64,000 bases of DNA from Acidovorax kalamii (GTDB lineage Bacteria > Pseudomonadota > Gammaproteobacteria > Burkholderiales > Burkholderiaceae_C), in NCBI RefSeq assembly GCF_002245625.1, contig NZ_NOIG01000004.1, positions 248,001 through 312,000 of the forward strand, in the 5' to 3' direction. Under the pieces are notes generated by a model, which was not told the origin of the DNA, made no database searches, and worked only from the letters and a program-made list of their open reading frames with translations. Made by a program: the position numbers and the translations under genes. This document shows positions 36,340-45,770 of the stretch, in pieces (within the stretch, counting starts at the first letter, position 1; the number at the start of each line of letters is the position of its first letter).

Positions 36340-37563
36340 ATGACTGCGCCCCTCCCCTCCACGCCCATCGATTCCACCCCCACCGACGACCGCACCCTGG
36401 TGCGCGCCGTGCTGGCCCTGGGGGTGGGCGGTTTCTCCATCGGCACCGGCGAGTTCGTCATCATGGGCCTGCTGCCCGAGGTGGCGCGCGACATTGGCGT
36501 GAGCATTCCGCAGGCGGGCCACGTCATCAGCGCCTATGCCCTGGGCGTGGTGGTGGGCGCACCCGTGCTGGCCGTGCTGTGCGCCCACTGGGGGCGGCGC
36601 GCGCTGCTCATGGCGCTGATGGTGGTGTATGCGCTGGGCAATTTCGCATCGGCGCTGGCGCCGGGCTATGGCTCGCTCACTGCCATGCGGCTGTTTACTG
36701 GTCTTCCCCATGGCACCTACTTTGGCGTGGCCGCATTGGTGGCCGCCGCGCTGGCCCCGCCCGGCCGCCGCGCACGCGCTGTGGGCTGGGTCATGCTGGG
36801 GCTGACCACTGCCACGCTCGTGGGTGTGCCCATAGCCGCCGCGCTGGGCGAGGCGTTTGGCTGGCGCGCGGCCTTTGTGTTTGTGGGTCTCATTGCCGTG
36901 GCCGCCGTCGTCATGGTGCGCCTGTGGGTGCCCGCCATGCCCGCATCGCACGGTGCCAGCCCGCTGCGCGAGTTGGGCGCGCTGGCGCGCAAGCAGGTGT
37001 GGTTCACATTGGGCATTGGCGCCATTGGTTTTGGCGGCATGTTTGCGGTGTTCAGCTACATCAAGCCCACCTTGCTGGAGGTGGCGGGCATGCCGCCTGC
37101 ACTCATGCCCTTTGTGCTGTCGCTGTTTGGCCTGGGCATGGTGGCGGGCAACCTGGTGGGCTCGCGCATGGCCGACAAGGCGCTCATGCCCGCCATCGGC
37201 AAGGTGCTGCTGTGGTCCATTTTGGTGATGGCGCTGTTTGTGCCCGCCGCACACCACCCCGCCAGCGCCGCGCTAGCCACGTTCCTCTTGGGTACCGTGG
37301 TGGCCATTGGCCCCGCGCTGCAGATCCGCCTGATGGACGTGGCGGGCGACGCGCAGACCCTGGCCGCCGCGCTCAACCACTCGGCCTTCAATGCCGCCAA
37401 TGCGCTCGGCGCCTGGCTGGGTGGCGTGGCGATCTCGGCAGGCATGGGCTGGACGTCTACCGGCTGGGTGGGCGTGGTGCTGGGCCTGGGTGGCGTGGCC
37501 ATTTTTGCGTGGTCGATGGGCACCGAAAAGGCAACGGCCGCACGCGCCTCGGCCACCGCATAG
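36340..37563 (+). CDS. MFS transporter, DHA1 (AraJ/arabinose-efflux-like)
   Basis: 407 residues, twelve predicted transmembrane helices. The first helix GGFSIGTGEFVIMGLLPEVARDIGVSIPQAGHVISAYALGVVVGAPVLA is characteristic of the AraJ/YdhP efflux group, and the loop CAHWGRRALLMALM carries the MFS signature. Likely a proton-driven exporter of sugars or drugs. No adjacent regulator. Confidence 0.9.
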   Translation: MTAPLPSTPIDSTPTDDRTLVRAVLALGVGGFSIGTGEFVIMGLLPEVARDIGVSIPQAGHVISAYALGVVVGAPVLAVLCAHWGRRALLMALMVVYALGNFASALAPGYGSLTAMRLFTGLPHGTYFGVAALVAAALAPPGRRARAVGWVMLGLTTATLVGVPIAAALGEAFGWRAAFVFVGLIAVAAVVMVRLWVPAMPASHGASPLRELGALARKQVWFTLGIGAIGFGGMFAVFSYIKPTLLEVAGMPPALMPFVLSLFGLGMVAGNLVGSRMADKALMPAIGKVLLWSILVMALFVPAAHHPASAALATFLLGTVVAIGPALQIRLMDVAGDAQTLAAALNHSAFNAANALGAWLGGVAISAGMGWTSTGWVGVVLGLGGVAIFAWSMGTEKATAARASATA

Positions 37564-37722
37564 CCCAACACTACGGGTCGACCGCTCTGTAGCGGCTTTG
37601 CGACAGCCGCGCGCAGGTTGGCGGGCTCGCGCTGTCTTGTGCGTTACATTGGCTGCGGGCTGGCCTTTCTGCCAGCCACGTCGCTCGGACGGTTCCGGGC
37701 GCTAACGTGAAAGTCACACCGC

Positions 37723-38949
37723 ATGTCTGCATCGCAGGGCAAGCGCCGTTTTGCGCGCATCGATCGCCTTCCTCCCTACGTCTTCAACATCACGGCCGAG
37801 CTCAAGCTCGCCGCCCGCCGCCGGGGCGAAGACATCATCGACATGAGCATGGGCAACCCCGACGGGGCCACACCACCGCACATCGTCGCCAAGCTCACTG
37901 AAGTGGCCCAGCGGCCCGACACCCACGGCTACAGCGCCAGCAAAGGCATCCCGCGCCTGCGTCGCGCCATCAGCCACTGGTACAAAGACCGCTACGCGGT
38001 GGACATCAACCCCGACACCGAGGCCATCGTCACCATCGGCTCCAAGGAAGGCCTGGCCCACCTCATGCTGGCCACGCTGGACCGGGGCGACACCGTGCTG
38101 GTGCCCGACCCGAGCTACCCCATCCACATCTACGGCGCGGTGATTGCCGGGGCCGACATCCGCAGCGTGCCCGTGGCGCCGGATGTGGACTTTTTTGCCG
38201 AGCTGGAAAAGGCCATCCGCGGCAGCTACCCCAAGCCCAAGATGATGATCTTCGGCTTTCCCAGCAACCCCACCGCGCAGTGTGTGGAGCTGGGCTTCTT
38301 CGAGCGCGTGATCGCCCTGGCCAAAAAGCACGACATCCTGGTGGTGCACGACCTGGCCTATGCCGACATCGTGTACGACGGCTACCGCGCACCCAGCATC
38401 ATGGAAGTGCCCGGCGCCAAGGACGTGGCGGTGGAGTTTTTTACCCTCAGCAAAAGCTACAACATGGCCGGCTGGCGCGTGGGCTTCATGGTGGGCAACC
38501 CCGACCTGGTGGCCGCGCTCGCCCGCATCAAGAGCTACCACGACTACGGCACCTTCACGCCCCTGCAGGTGGCTGCGATTGCCGCGCTGGAGGGCGACCA
38601 GCAGTGCGTGAAAGACATCGCCGCCCAGTACCAACGCCGCCGCGACGTGCTCTACAAGGGCCTCACCGAAGCGGGCTGGGCCGTGGACTGCCCCAAGGCC
38701 AGCATGTACATCTGGGCCCGCATCCCCGAGCCGTATCGTGCGCTGGGCTCGCTGGAGTTTGCACGGCAGCTGCTGGACAAGGCCAAGGTGTGTGTGTCGC
38801 CGGGCATTGGGTTTGGCGACCAGGGGGACGAGTACGTGCGCTTTGCGCTGATCGAGAACGAGGCACGGATTCGGCAGGCGGTAAGGGGGATTCGGGGGAT
38901 GTTCAAGGCGGATGGGTTGTTGAAGGTGCCTGCAGCACCCGCCTCCTAA
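37723..38949 (+). CDS. alaC: Alanine-forming aminotransferase AlaC-like (class I/II, PLP)
   Basis: 408 residues. Fold type I aminotransferase close to Ala[46 protein letters not shown] (substrate-binding Asn) and the Schiff-base lysine in [20 protein letters not shown]. It would convert pyruvate and glutamate to alanine and 2-oxoglutarate. Probably a core gene. It is followed by the foreign-looking gene at 39129. Confidence 0.92.
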   Translation: MSASQGKRRFARIDRLPPYVFNITAELKLAARRRGEDIIDMSMGNPDGATPPHIVAKLTEVAQRPDTHGYSASKGIPRLRRAISHWYKDRYAVDINPDTEAIVTIGSKEGLAHLMLATLDRGDTVLVPDPSYPIHIYGAVIAGADIRSVPVAPDVDFFAELEKAIRGSYPKPKMMIFGFPSNPTAQCVELGFFERVIALAKKHDILVVHDLAYADIVYDGYRAPSIMEVPGAKDVAVEFFTLSKSYNMAGWRVGFMVGNPDLVAALARIKSYHDYGTFTPLQVAAIAALEGDQQCVKDIAAQYQRRRDVLYKGLTEAGWAVDCPKASMYIWARIPEPYRALGSLEFARQLLDKAKVCVSPGIGFGDQGDEYVRFALIENEARIRQAVRGIRGMFKADGLLKVPAAPAS

Positions 38950-39128
38950 AAGGGGATCACACATCGAACAACGGGTGGATCATTGCTGCTAGAAAACCTC
39001 TGCGGAACTCGTAGGGGTTTGCTGGTGCTTGTGAGTGGTGATCCGCCTCTTGTGATGCTTTAGCTCAGCGGCGCAATCGTTGTCGTGCCAGCGTTTCTGC
39101 AGCTCAGTTGCCCTATGAGTTCACCGGG

Positions 39129-40004
39129 CTAGCACGGAGTGGTTTTCTTGATTGTGACTTCCATGGCACTAAGCAGAACACCAAAACGCTGTGCGTTCTC
39201 GGGAATGTGGCCAACCATAAAAAACTCAGAAAAATAGCCTCGTGCAATCTGCGGCCTGTTCTTGACGAGCTGTCTTTTTGTCTCCCCGAGGGTCAATGTG
39301 GCGCCCTCACTTCTTGACTTGCGAAAGATGCGCATAGCCGCTGCTTTCAGCTCTTTTGGATGCGCTGCGTTCGTCAAATACTCCAACATCAATTCCTCGA
39401 ACCAGCCTTCCGCAGAAACAAACACCATTTGCCCACGTTCAAGCTTGTCTTTGTTCATTGTGGCCAAGGCCAGGTCCAAGTCCTGCGAGTGAATGATTTC
39501 GCGATAAAAGCTCCTGAACCTGTTCAATAAATCGCTCGGTGAGAGATCTTTCGAGGGACCAAGTAACGCGTAACAAGGCGCTCCTCTGCGCAACGAAACT
39601 CCTGAGATACAGCTCACGCCAAAGCACGCAGAAACAGATAGAAGCAGGTTGAATCCGCTGGCTCGATTTAACGGAATCAGCGCATCGCATATCTCCCGCC
39701 AGCGGATTTCTCCTCCCCGGAAGTGAAGCCCGAAATCGTCTTCTCCGTGAGCCTCTATGTGGACGATCGGGCGCAGACCTTCCAGAGCAGCCTGCGTCGC
39801 TAGATTCGCTATGACAGCTCGGAATTCATGAGGCGTCGCAACGTCAACATGCGACACGGTAATTGGCGTCTGTAAATCTTCAAGCTGGCCGCTGAGGTAG
39901 CCTGCCAGTTCTCTGCCGGTTTGAAATTCTCGGGACGGCAGGGATTCGATGATGGCAATGTGATTGACCCGAAAACTGTGCTTTGAAGCTTTGCGAGTGT
40001 CCAT
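39129..40004 (-). CDS. Orphan caspase/CHAT-fold-like protein, probably acquired
   Basis: 291 residues from ATG 40004 (MDTRKASKHSFRVNH). Not assigned by close similarity. The layout is that of a caspase-type cysteine protease: beta strand then His-Gly (PIVHIEAHGEDDFGL, H86-G87), strand then Cys (LLLSVSACFGVSCI, C127), followed by CYALLGPSKDLSPSDLL and FYREIIHSQDLDLALATMN, the helix and strand pattern after the active Cys in CHAT and C14 proteins. The C-terminal 90 residues are Lys/Arg-rich. Base composition is clearly lower in GC (about half A/T) than all neighbours, with many AT-ending codons, which indicates transfer. No partner gene is adjacent. Confidence 0.6.
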   Translation of the reverse strand: MDTRKASKHSFRVNHIAIIESLPSREFQTGRELAGYLSGQLEDLQTPITVSHVDVATPHEFRAVIANLATQAALEGLRPIVHIEAHGEDDFGLHFRGGEIRWREICDALIPLNRASGFNLLLSVSACFGVSCISGVSLRRGAPCYALLGPSKDLSPSDLLNRFRSFYREIIHSQDLDLALATMNKDKLERGQMVFVSAEGWFEELMLEYLTNAAHPKELKAAAMRIFRKSRSEGATLTLGETKRQLVKNRPQIARGYFSEFFMVGHIPENAQRFGVLLSAMEVTIKKTTPC

Positions 40005-40046
40005 TCTCGGAATGTAGATTGACTTTGTGAGAGCGCGCCGGTGGAG

Positions 40047-40883
40047 CTACATCGCCCAAATCCGAGGCGCCTCCCCCCCCAACCCCCACAACACCTCCCG
40101 CCAAGCCACCCGCACCGCCTTGAGCAGCTTCATTGCAGGCTCCACCTGCGGCGCCAGCACGCGTACCACCACCATGCGGTCGTTGGGGCTGGTGGCGCCT
40201 GCTGTCGCCTTGACTTTGGGGTGTTGTTCCATCACCGCGCGGGCTGCGTCCAACGCCGCGTCGCGGCGGGTGCGGTCCAGGGGCGTGCCAGCGGCAAAGA
40301 ACAGGCTGGCCATACAGCGGTGGCCTGCCAAACCCAAAGGGCTGCTCAGCAGCCGGTCATCGGCGGCGTCGATCACGCCGCGCTCCAGCCACAGGCCGGG
40401 CACTTCGAGGTGCTGGGTGAAGCGGCCTTGTTCAAACGGCTGGCCCGCGTGGGGCAGGCCGAGCGCGGTCACGTCCCAGGCGATGCATTCCGCGCCGGGG
40501 GCCAGGTTCAGCGTGAGGTGGTTTTCGGCGTGGCAGGCGCTGTAGCACAAGGCTTCGAGCGGCAGCCACTCCAGGCGTGCGCCTTCGGCCAGGGTGAGGT
40601 GGCTGCGCTGCAGAGCCAGCGGGCCCGTGGAGCGGTAGAACCGCGTGGCGCCGGGTGTGGTGACCAAGCCGTGGGCGCCGGGGCCCACGGTGGTGGTGAT
40701 GTCCAGCGTGTCGCCGCCCACCAGACCGCCGGGGGGGTGCACCAACACGTTGTGGCAGATGGCGTCTCCCTCGGGGTACAGGCTTTGCAGGATGCGCAGC
40801 GGCCCGTTGTGCTCGTAGCGGGCGACGGTGCGGGCGTTCTGTTCCGCCGTGTAGTCGAGCTGAAGGCGGGCGTGCCAGGGCAT
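40047..40883 (-). CDS. ureD: Urease accessory protein UreD, displaced from the ure operon
   Basis: 278 residues, full length. UreD/UreH family marks: MPWHARLQLDYTAEQNARTVARYEHNGPLRILQSLYPEG, VHPPGGLVGGDTLDI, TTPGATRFYRS and the C-terminal REVLWGLGGEAPRIWAM. It binds apo-urease and is essential for nickel insertion in known systems. In most relatives it precedes ureA directly; here it is 33 kb from ureA and lies downstream of the heterocycle operon, so it may be expressed with that operon. Confidence 0.97.
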   Translation of the reverse strand: MPWHARLQLDYTAEQNARTVARYEHNGPLRILQSLYPEGDAICHNVLVHPPGGLVGGDTLDITTTVGPGAHGLVTTPGATRFYRSTGPLALQRSHLTLAEGARLEWLPLEALCYSACHAENHLTLNLAPGAECIAWDVTALGLPHAGQPFEQGRFTQHLEVPGLWLERGVIDAADDRLLSSPLGLAGHRCMASLFFAAGTPLDRTRRDAALDAARAVMEQHPKVKATAGATSPNDRMVVVRVLAPQVEPAMKLLKAVRVAWREVLWGLGGEAPRIWAM

Positions 40884-41129
40884 GGTGCGGACGGTTTGCT
40901 ATTAAATGAGTAGCTAATTATGCCCTGTGGATGCGCGGAAGGGGGCTTTTTGGCCGCATGTTTGCGCTGAGCCGGATGCTGTGGGGCGTTGGGCTCCCTC
41001 TCCCCTTGTGGGAGAGGGCGGGGGAGAGGGGGTTGTGCGCTGCTTGGGTACGCTGCCCTCTCTCCCCGGCCCTCTCCCGCGAGGGGAGAGGGAGGAATAC
41101 CGGAGGCGCGTGGCGTGGGCTGTGAATAG
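40884..41129. other. Gap upstream of ureD with repeats
   Basis: TTTGCTATTAAATGAGTAGC (40897-40916) is an ATAGCT-type module. The rest holds the second CTCTCCC/GGGAGAGG repeat. No sigma-54 element was recognised here. Confidence 0.5.
40998..41092. repeat. CTCTCCC/GGGAGAGG intergenic repeat, copy 2
   Basis: CTCCCTCTCC...GGGAGAGG...GGGGGAGAGG, then CCCTCTCTCC...CCCTCTCCCGCGAGGGGAGA. Same block order as the copy at 34007-34110. Confidence 0.7.
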
Positions 41130-42515
41130 TCAGGCGGTCTGTCGTGCGGGCGCTGCTATGGGGGCCGACTGCCCGGCCGAGTACCAGCTGCGCAACTTGC
41201 CGGGGTTGAGCAGGCCCTGCGGGTCAAAGCGGCGCTTCATGCCCACCACGGCGGGGTCCAGGTTGTTCTGCTTGCCGTCTTCTACGATGTACACGTGCGG
41301 GTTGTTGATCTGCACGCCGTGGTCGCGGTAGATCTGCATGATCTGGTTCAGGCGCTCTTCGGTGGTGTAGCGGATGATCTGCAGGCCGCTGCAGTTGAAG
41401 GCGCCTTCCTTGGTGCGCAAGAATTCCAGATGCATCATCACCTCGCCTTTCAGCGCGGCCTCCAGCGCCTTCACCTGCTTGAGGCGGTGCATGGGATTGA
41501 AGCCGCTCTGGATATAGGTCAGGCCCTTGTCCACCTTGAGGGCATGCAGGGTAGTGTGGTTCCAGGTGTATTCGAGCAGCGTCTTGTGGCTGCTGGCCAC
41601 TTCGTCGGCGGTCTTACGGTAGGTGACCTGGCCGCCGTGCTGCGCCACCATGTCGCGCATGCCGGCCTCGGAGTGTGGGGCCACCAGCAGCAGCACCGCG
41701 TGCTGGTCGGCGGGCAGGTGCTCGGCCAGGCTGGTGAAGTACTGCGGGATGGGCGCGGCCACAAAACACACCTCTTTTTTCTCCAGCCCTGGGGCGCTGC
41801 CAAAGCGGTCGGCAAACTCCAGTGCGGCGTCAAACTGCTCGAAGGTGGCGATGCATTCGGTCCACTCCACGGCGGGGGTCAGGGCCACTTCCAGCTCCAG
41901 CACGATGCCGTTGGTGCCGTAGGTGTGGTGCAGCAGCATGGCCTCGGGGCCGCGCAGTTCGATGACCTGGGGCTCGGGCTCCACCGTCATCGCGCGCACG
42001 GCCAGCACGTTGCCGGGCGCGGCCAGCGGGCCGTGGTTGATGGAGCCTGCCCCCCCAAAGCCGCCGCCAAACAGCCCGCCCAGCGTGGCGCTGCGGTAGG
42101 TGCTGGGCAGCCAGCGCAGCTCTTGCCCATGGGGCTTGGCCTGCGCATCAAAGTCTGCCAGCCGGATGCCTGACTGCGCGCGGCCTACGCCGCCGCGCAC
42201 CCAGCCAAAGGCGTTGTAGCCGGACAGGTCCAGGATCACGCCGCCGTGCAGCGGCGTGCTTTGTCCATAGTTGCCGGTGCCGCTGCCGCGCACGGTGAGG
42301 GGGATGCCCGCATTGGCGCAGGCGGCCACCACCTGGCGGATTTCTGCTTCGGTGCGCGGGCGCACGGCGATGTCGCCGCGCTTGCCTGCCAGGTCGCGTT
42401 TGAGCACGGGGCTGAACCAGGCAAAGTCCTGCGAGAGGCGGCCCACGCGCAGCGGGTCGGCGATCCAGTCGAGGTCGGGCAACAGGTCGGGCAGTTGTTG
42501 GGCGGTGGTGGTCAT
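41130..42515 (-). CDS. FAD-binding oxidase (GlcD/PCMH type)
   Basis: 461 residues from ATG 42515 (MTTTAQQLPDLLPDL), with GGAGATA upstream. PCMH-type FAD domain: AVRPRTEAEIRQVVAACANAGIPLTVRGSGTGNYGQSTPLHGGVILDLSGYN, then GLFGGGFGGAGSINHGPLAAPGN. The C-terminus carries RRFDPQGLLNPGKLR, as in glycolate/lactate oxidase-like proteins. Last gene of the nine-gene operon; probably oxidises a hydroxy-acid or hydroxylated ring intermediate. Confidence 0.9.
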   Translation of the reverse strand: MTTTAQQLPDLLPDLDWIADPLRVGRLSQDFAWFSPVLKRDLAGKRGDIAVRPRTEAEIRQVVAACANAGIPLTVRGSGTGNYGQSTPLHGGVILDLSGYNAFGWVRGGVGRAQSGIRLADFDAQAKPHGQELRWLPSTYRSATLGGLFGGGFGGAGSINHGPLAAPGNVLAVRAMTVEPEPQVIELRGPEAMLLHHTYGTNGIVLELEVALTPAVEWTECIATFEQFDAALEFADRFGSAPGLEKKEVCFVAAPIPQYFTSLAEHLPADQHAVLLLVAPHSEAGMRDMVAQHGGQVTYRKTADEVASSHKTLLEYTWNHTTLHALKVDKGLTYIQSGFNPMHRLKQVKALEAALKGEVMMHLEFLRTKEGAFNCSGLQIIRYTTEERLNQIMQIYRDHGVQINNPHVYIVEDGKQNNLDPAVVGMKRRFDPQGLLNPGKLRSWYSAGQSAPIAAPARQTA

Positions 42516-42661
42516 GTCGGTATCTCCTTGGCCGCTGGTGGCCGTTTTGGGCAAAAGGAAGCCCGTGCCGCGCGTGATCGAGCAGGGCGGTTATCGTGGA
42601 GGGATGGCTCGGTGGTTCAAAGCGTCACGCGCCACCCCAAGGCGTCGAACGCGCGGTGCCT

Positions 42662-42740
42662 TACCAGCGCCGCCGTGCAAGGGCCGCCCCGCCGCAGGGG
42701 CGGCGTCCCCTTGGGGGAAGGCGCGCAGCGACTCAGGGGG
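42662..42740. repeat. GC-rich intergenic repeat (CCTTGGGGGAAGGCGC type), copy 1
   Basis: GGGCCGCCCCGCCGCAGG then CCCCTTGGGGGAAGGCGCGC and AGCGACTCAGGGGG, ending at the permease stop. Very similar to 44621-44687. Both sit just after a stop on the minus strand and may act as 3' hairpins. Confidence 0.7.
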
Positions 42741-43661
42741 TTAGTCCATGCTGTTTTCGCTGGCGTGCCAGCCGCCCAGGGCGACGCGTGTCAGCCACGC
42801 CATCAGCACGAAGAGCGCGACGCCGGTGAGCGAGATCAGCAGCAGCGCAGCAAACATGCGCGGTATGTTGAGCTGAAAGCCTGCCTGCAGGATCTGGTAC
42901 GCCAGCCCCGCACCCTGGCCCCCGGTGCCCGCCACAAACTCCGCCACCACAGCGCCGATGAGCGCCAGGCCACTGGAGATGCGCAGCCCGCCAAAGAAGT
43001 AGGGCAGCGCGCTGGGGATGCGCAGGCGCAGCAAGGTCTGCAGCCGCGTGGCGCGGTTGAGCTGGAAGTAGCTTTGCAGATCCGGCTCCACACTGCGCAG
43101 GCCCAGTGTGGTGTTGCTGATGATGGGGAACAGGGCCACCAGTGCGGCGCAGATCACCATCGACGCCGTCGGGTCCTTCACCCAGATGATGATGAGCGGT
43201 GCCACGGCCACGATGGGGGTGACCTGCAGCAGCACGGCGTAGGGGAAGAGCGCGGTCTCGATGCGTTTGCTCTGCACAAACAGGAACGAGATCAGCACGC
43301 CCGCCACCGTGGCCACCACGAAGGCCAGCACCGTGATCTTGACGGTGACCCACAGCGAGCCGCCCAGTGCGGCCCAGTCGGTGAACAGCGTCTTCATCAT
43401 CAGGATGGGCGAGGGCACCAGGTAGGGCGGCAGCTCCATGGCTGTGACCAGCCCCTGCCACAGTGCGATCAGCACCAGGCCAACCAGCACGGGGTAGACC
43501 ACGCGCTGCACGCGGGGCTGGGCCATGAGCGGCGGGCGTTTGGGCGTTGTCTTGGTGGCAGGTTTGGCAGCGGCTGACGCAGGCGTCGAGCGCGGGGCGG
43601 CTGCGGGGGGCGCGGTGACCACGGGCGACGCCATCGGTGCGGAAGGGAAGGGGGTGCTCAT
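42741..43661 (-). CDS. ABC transporter permease (NitT/TauT, NMT1-associated), system 1
   Basis: 306 residues from ATG 43661. The long Ala/Pro-rich cytoplasmic N-terminus is followed by about six helices with the BPD_transp_1 EAA-like loop LNRATRLQTLLRLRIPSALPYFFGGLRISSGLALIGAVVAEFVAG. Partner of the ATPase it overlaps by 4 bases (ATGA). Confidence 0.93.
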   Translation of the reverse strand: MSTPFPSAPMASPVVTAPPAAAPRSTPASAAAKPATKTTPKRPPLMAQPRVQRVVYPVLVGLVLIALWQGLVTAMELPPYLVPSPILMMKTLFTDWAALGGSLWVTVKITVLAFVVATVAGVLISFLFVQSKRIETALFPYAVLLQVTPIVAVAPLIIIWVKDPTASMVICAALVALFPIISNTTLGLRSVEPDLQSYFQLNRATRLQTLLRLRIPSALPYFFGGLRISSGLALIGAVVAEFVAGTGGQGAGLAYQILQAGFQLNIPRMFAALLLISLTGVALFVLMAWLTRVALGGWHASENSMD

Positions 43662-44488
43662 GCCACGGTCTCCTCGGTGTCCACGCTGGCGCGCAGCAGG
43701 CTGTCCTGCAGCAGCTTGGCGTAGCGGCTGAATTCGGGCGACACCATGAAGTCGGCCGTGCGGGGGTAGGGCGCGTCGATGCGGAACTCTTCGACCACGC
43801 GACCGGGGCGCGCGGCCATCATGACCACGCGGCTGGAAAGGAACACCGCCTCGTGGATCGAGTGCGTCACGAAGATCACGGTGAGCTTCTTCTTGCGCCA
43901 CAAGTCAAGCAGGTCGGCGTCGAGCTTGTGGCGCGTGATTTCGTCGAGTGCGCCAAAGGGCTCGTCCATCAATAGCAGGTCGGGCTGGGTGACCAGGCCG
44001 CGCGCAATCGATACGCGCATCTGCATACCGCCTGATAGCGCACGGGGCAGGGCGTTGGCAAATTTGGACAAACCCACCAGCGCCAGCGCTTCGGTCACGC
44101 GCGCATCGGCCTCGGCACGTGGCACACCCGCCAGGTCCAGCGGCAGGCGCACATTGGTCTGCACACTGGCCCAGGGCATGAGCGTGGGCGACTGGAAGAC
44201 AAACGCCATCTTCTTGCCGCTTTCGTCCAGCTGCGCCACAGGCTTGCGCCACAGGTGCAGGCGACCGTCGGTGGGCTCCAGCAGCCCCGCCACCATTTTC
44301 AGCAGCGTGCTCTTGCCGCAGCCCGAGGGGCCGAGCAGGGTGACGAATTCGCCTTCCTCAATGGTCAGGTCCACCGGCAACAGGGCCTGGGTGCCATTGG
44401 GGTAGGTTTTTTCGGCCGAGAGCACCTCCACGGCGGGTGTGGGGCGCGGCGCGGGTGCCAGAGGTGGCGAGGCAGCGGGAATGGACAT
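43658..44488 (-). CDS. ABC transporter ATP-binding protein, system 1
   Basis: 276 residues. Walker A LLGPSGCGKSTLLKMVAG, Q-loop FVFQSPTLMPWASVQTNV, signature LSGGMQMRVSIARGLV, Walker B LLLMDEPFGALDEITR and H-loop VTHSIHEAVFLSSRVVMM: NitT/TauT (SsuB/ThiZ-like) group. Imports a small N- or S-containing organic compound together with the permease and the binding protein. Confidence 0.95.
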   Translation of the reverse strand: MSIPAASPPLAPAPRPTPAVEVLSAEKTYPNGTQALLPVDLTIEEGEFVTLLGPSGCGKSTLLKMVAGLLEPTDGRLHLWRKPVAQLDESGKKMAFVFQSPTLMPWASVQTNVRLPLDLAGVPRAEADARVTEALALVGLSKFANALPRALSGGMQMRVSIARGLVTQPDLLLMDEPFGALDEITRHKLDADLLDLWRKKKLTVIFVTHSIHEAVFLSSRVVMMAARPGRVVEEFRIDAPYPRTADFMVSPEFSRYAKLLQDSLLRASVDTEETVA

Positions 44489-44620
44489 GGTGGTGCCTTT
44501 CGATGGATGTGGCCGGGGAGGCTGGCCGCTGTGTCAGGGCGATGGGGCTTATCTGTCGTAGCGCTTGGCTTGGCGCCAGCCGCTGGAAACTGGCGCGGCC
44601 CGAGCCAGCGAACGCCGAGC

Positions 44621-44687
44621 AAGGGCCGCCCCGCAGCGAGGGCGTTGTCCCCCTTGGGGGAAGGCGCGAAGCGACTCAGGGGGGTGT
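44621..44687. repeat. GC-rich intergenic repeat (CCTTGGGGGAAGGCGC type), copy 2
   Basis: AGGGCCGCCCCGCAGCGAGG, CCCCCTTGGGGGAAGGCGCG and AAGCGACTCAGGGGGG, ending at the stop of the binding-protein gene. Sister of 42662-42740. Confidence 0.7.
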
Positions 44688-45685
44688 CAAGGAAGAACCT
44701 TGAGGTCTTTGACGAACGACGTGGTGTAGGTCTCGGTCAGCTTCACCTTGGCAGGGTCGATGAGCTTGGCGTCTACCAGGAAGTCGTAGCTGGCCTTGGC
44801 GCGTGCGTCGGTCATGATGCCGATGCCCATGGAGGCGGCGTCACCACCCGTGGCCATGCCCATTTCCTTGAGCTTGACCACGCTGTAGGCGAGCTGCTCG
44901 TCGCTCATGTTGGGGTTGTCTTTCTTGATGAGCGCGTTGGCGGGGGCCGGGTCGGCCAAGTAGCTCTTCCAGCCTTCCATCGACGCCTTCACGAACGAGG
45001 CTACGGCGGCGCTGCGGTCCTTCACCGTCTTTTCCATGCACGAGATGGTGGTGGCGTAGGCGGGGTAGCCCTGGTCGCTGAACATCAGCGTGTTGGCCTT
45101 GACGCCTGCCTTGGCAATCGCAAACGGCTCGGATGTCAGGTAGCCCTGCTGGGCGGTGTTCTTGTCGGCCACGAAGGGCTGGATGTTGAAGGTGTAGGGG
45201 CGGGTCTGCGAATCGGTGAAGCCGTACTTGGCCTTGAGCCAGGGCCAGTAGCCGCGCTGGGCCGACGATGCGATCAGGATGGTCTTGCCCTTGAGGTCTT
45301 CGAACTTCTTCACGTCCTCGTGCGCGATGAGTACCTGCGGGTCCTTCTGGAACACGGCCGCCACGTTGACCACGGGCACGCCGCCTTCACGCATCTGGAT
45401 CATCTGCAGGTCGCTCGACCCCATCACGCATTCGGCCTGGCCAGCGGCCATCATCTGCACGATGTTGACCTGCGGGCCGCCCATCTTGATGGTCACGTCC
45501 AGCCCGTACTTTTTGTACAGGCCCGTAGCCACCGCCTGGTAGAAGCCGCCATGCTCGGCCTGCGCGTACCAGTTGGTCATGTAGGTGAACTTTTCCTGTG
45601 CGTGGGCCTGCATGGTGCCGACGGCACCAACAGCGAGCAGCGCGGCTGCACCAATTTTGGAAATGCGGGAGGCGGTCTTCATCAT
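44687..45685 (-). CDS. NMT1/THI5-like ABC substrate-binding protein, system 1
   Basis: 332 residues from ATG 45685 (MMKTASRISKIGAAALLAVG) with signal cleavage after AHAQ. The NMT1 pattern is clear: FTYMTNWYAQAEHGGFYQAVATGLYKKYGLDVTIKMGGPQVN, AAGQAECVMGSSD and LKGKTILIASSAQRGYWPWLKAKYGF. Family members bind pyrimidine-like molecules (e.g. HMP precursors) or related heterocycles. Part of the operon under the sigma-54/RutR-type promoter. Confidence 0.93.
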   Translation of the reverse strand: MMKTASRISKIGAAALLAVGAVGTMQAHAQEKFTYMTNWYAQAEHGGFYQAVATGLYKKYGLDVTIKMGGPQVNIVQMMAAGQAECVMGSSDLQMIQMREGGVPVVNVAAVFQKDPQVLIAHEDVKKFEDLKGKTILIASSAQRGYWPWLKAKYGFTDSQTRPYTFNIQPFVADKNTAQQGYLTSEPFAIAKAGVKANTLMFSDQGYPAYATTISCMEKTVKDRSAAVASFVKASMEGWKSYLADPAPANALIKKDNPNMSDEQLAYSVVKLKEMGMATGGDAASMGIGIMTDARAKASYDFLVDAKLIDPAKVKLTETYTTSFVKDLKVLP

Positions 45686-45770
45686 GGTGGTACTCCGGTA
45701 GGGGATGGAGGTGGAACGAGGGGACAACGAAGGGAAAAGTGAAAAGGATTGGTGGTGGTGTTCGCAGGTT

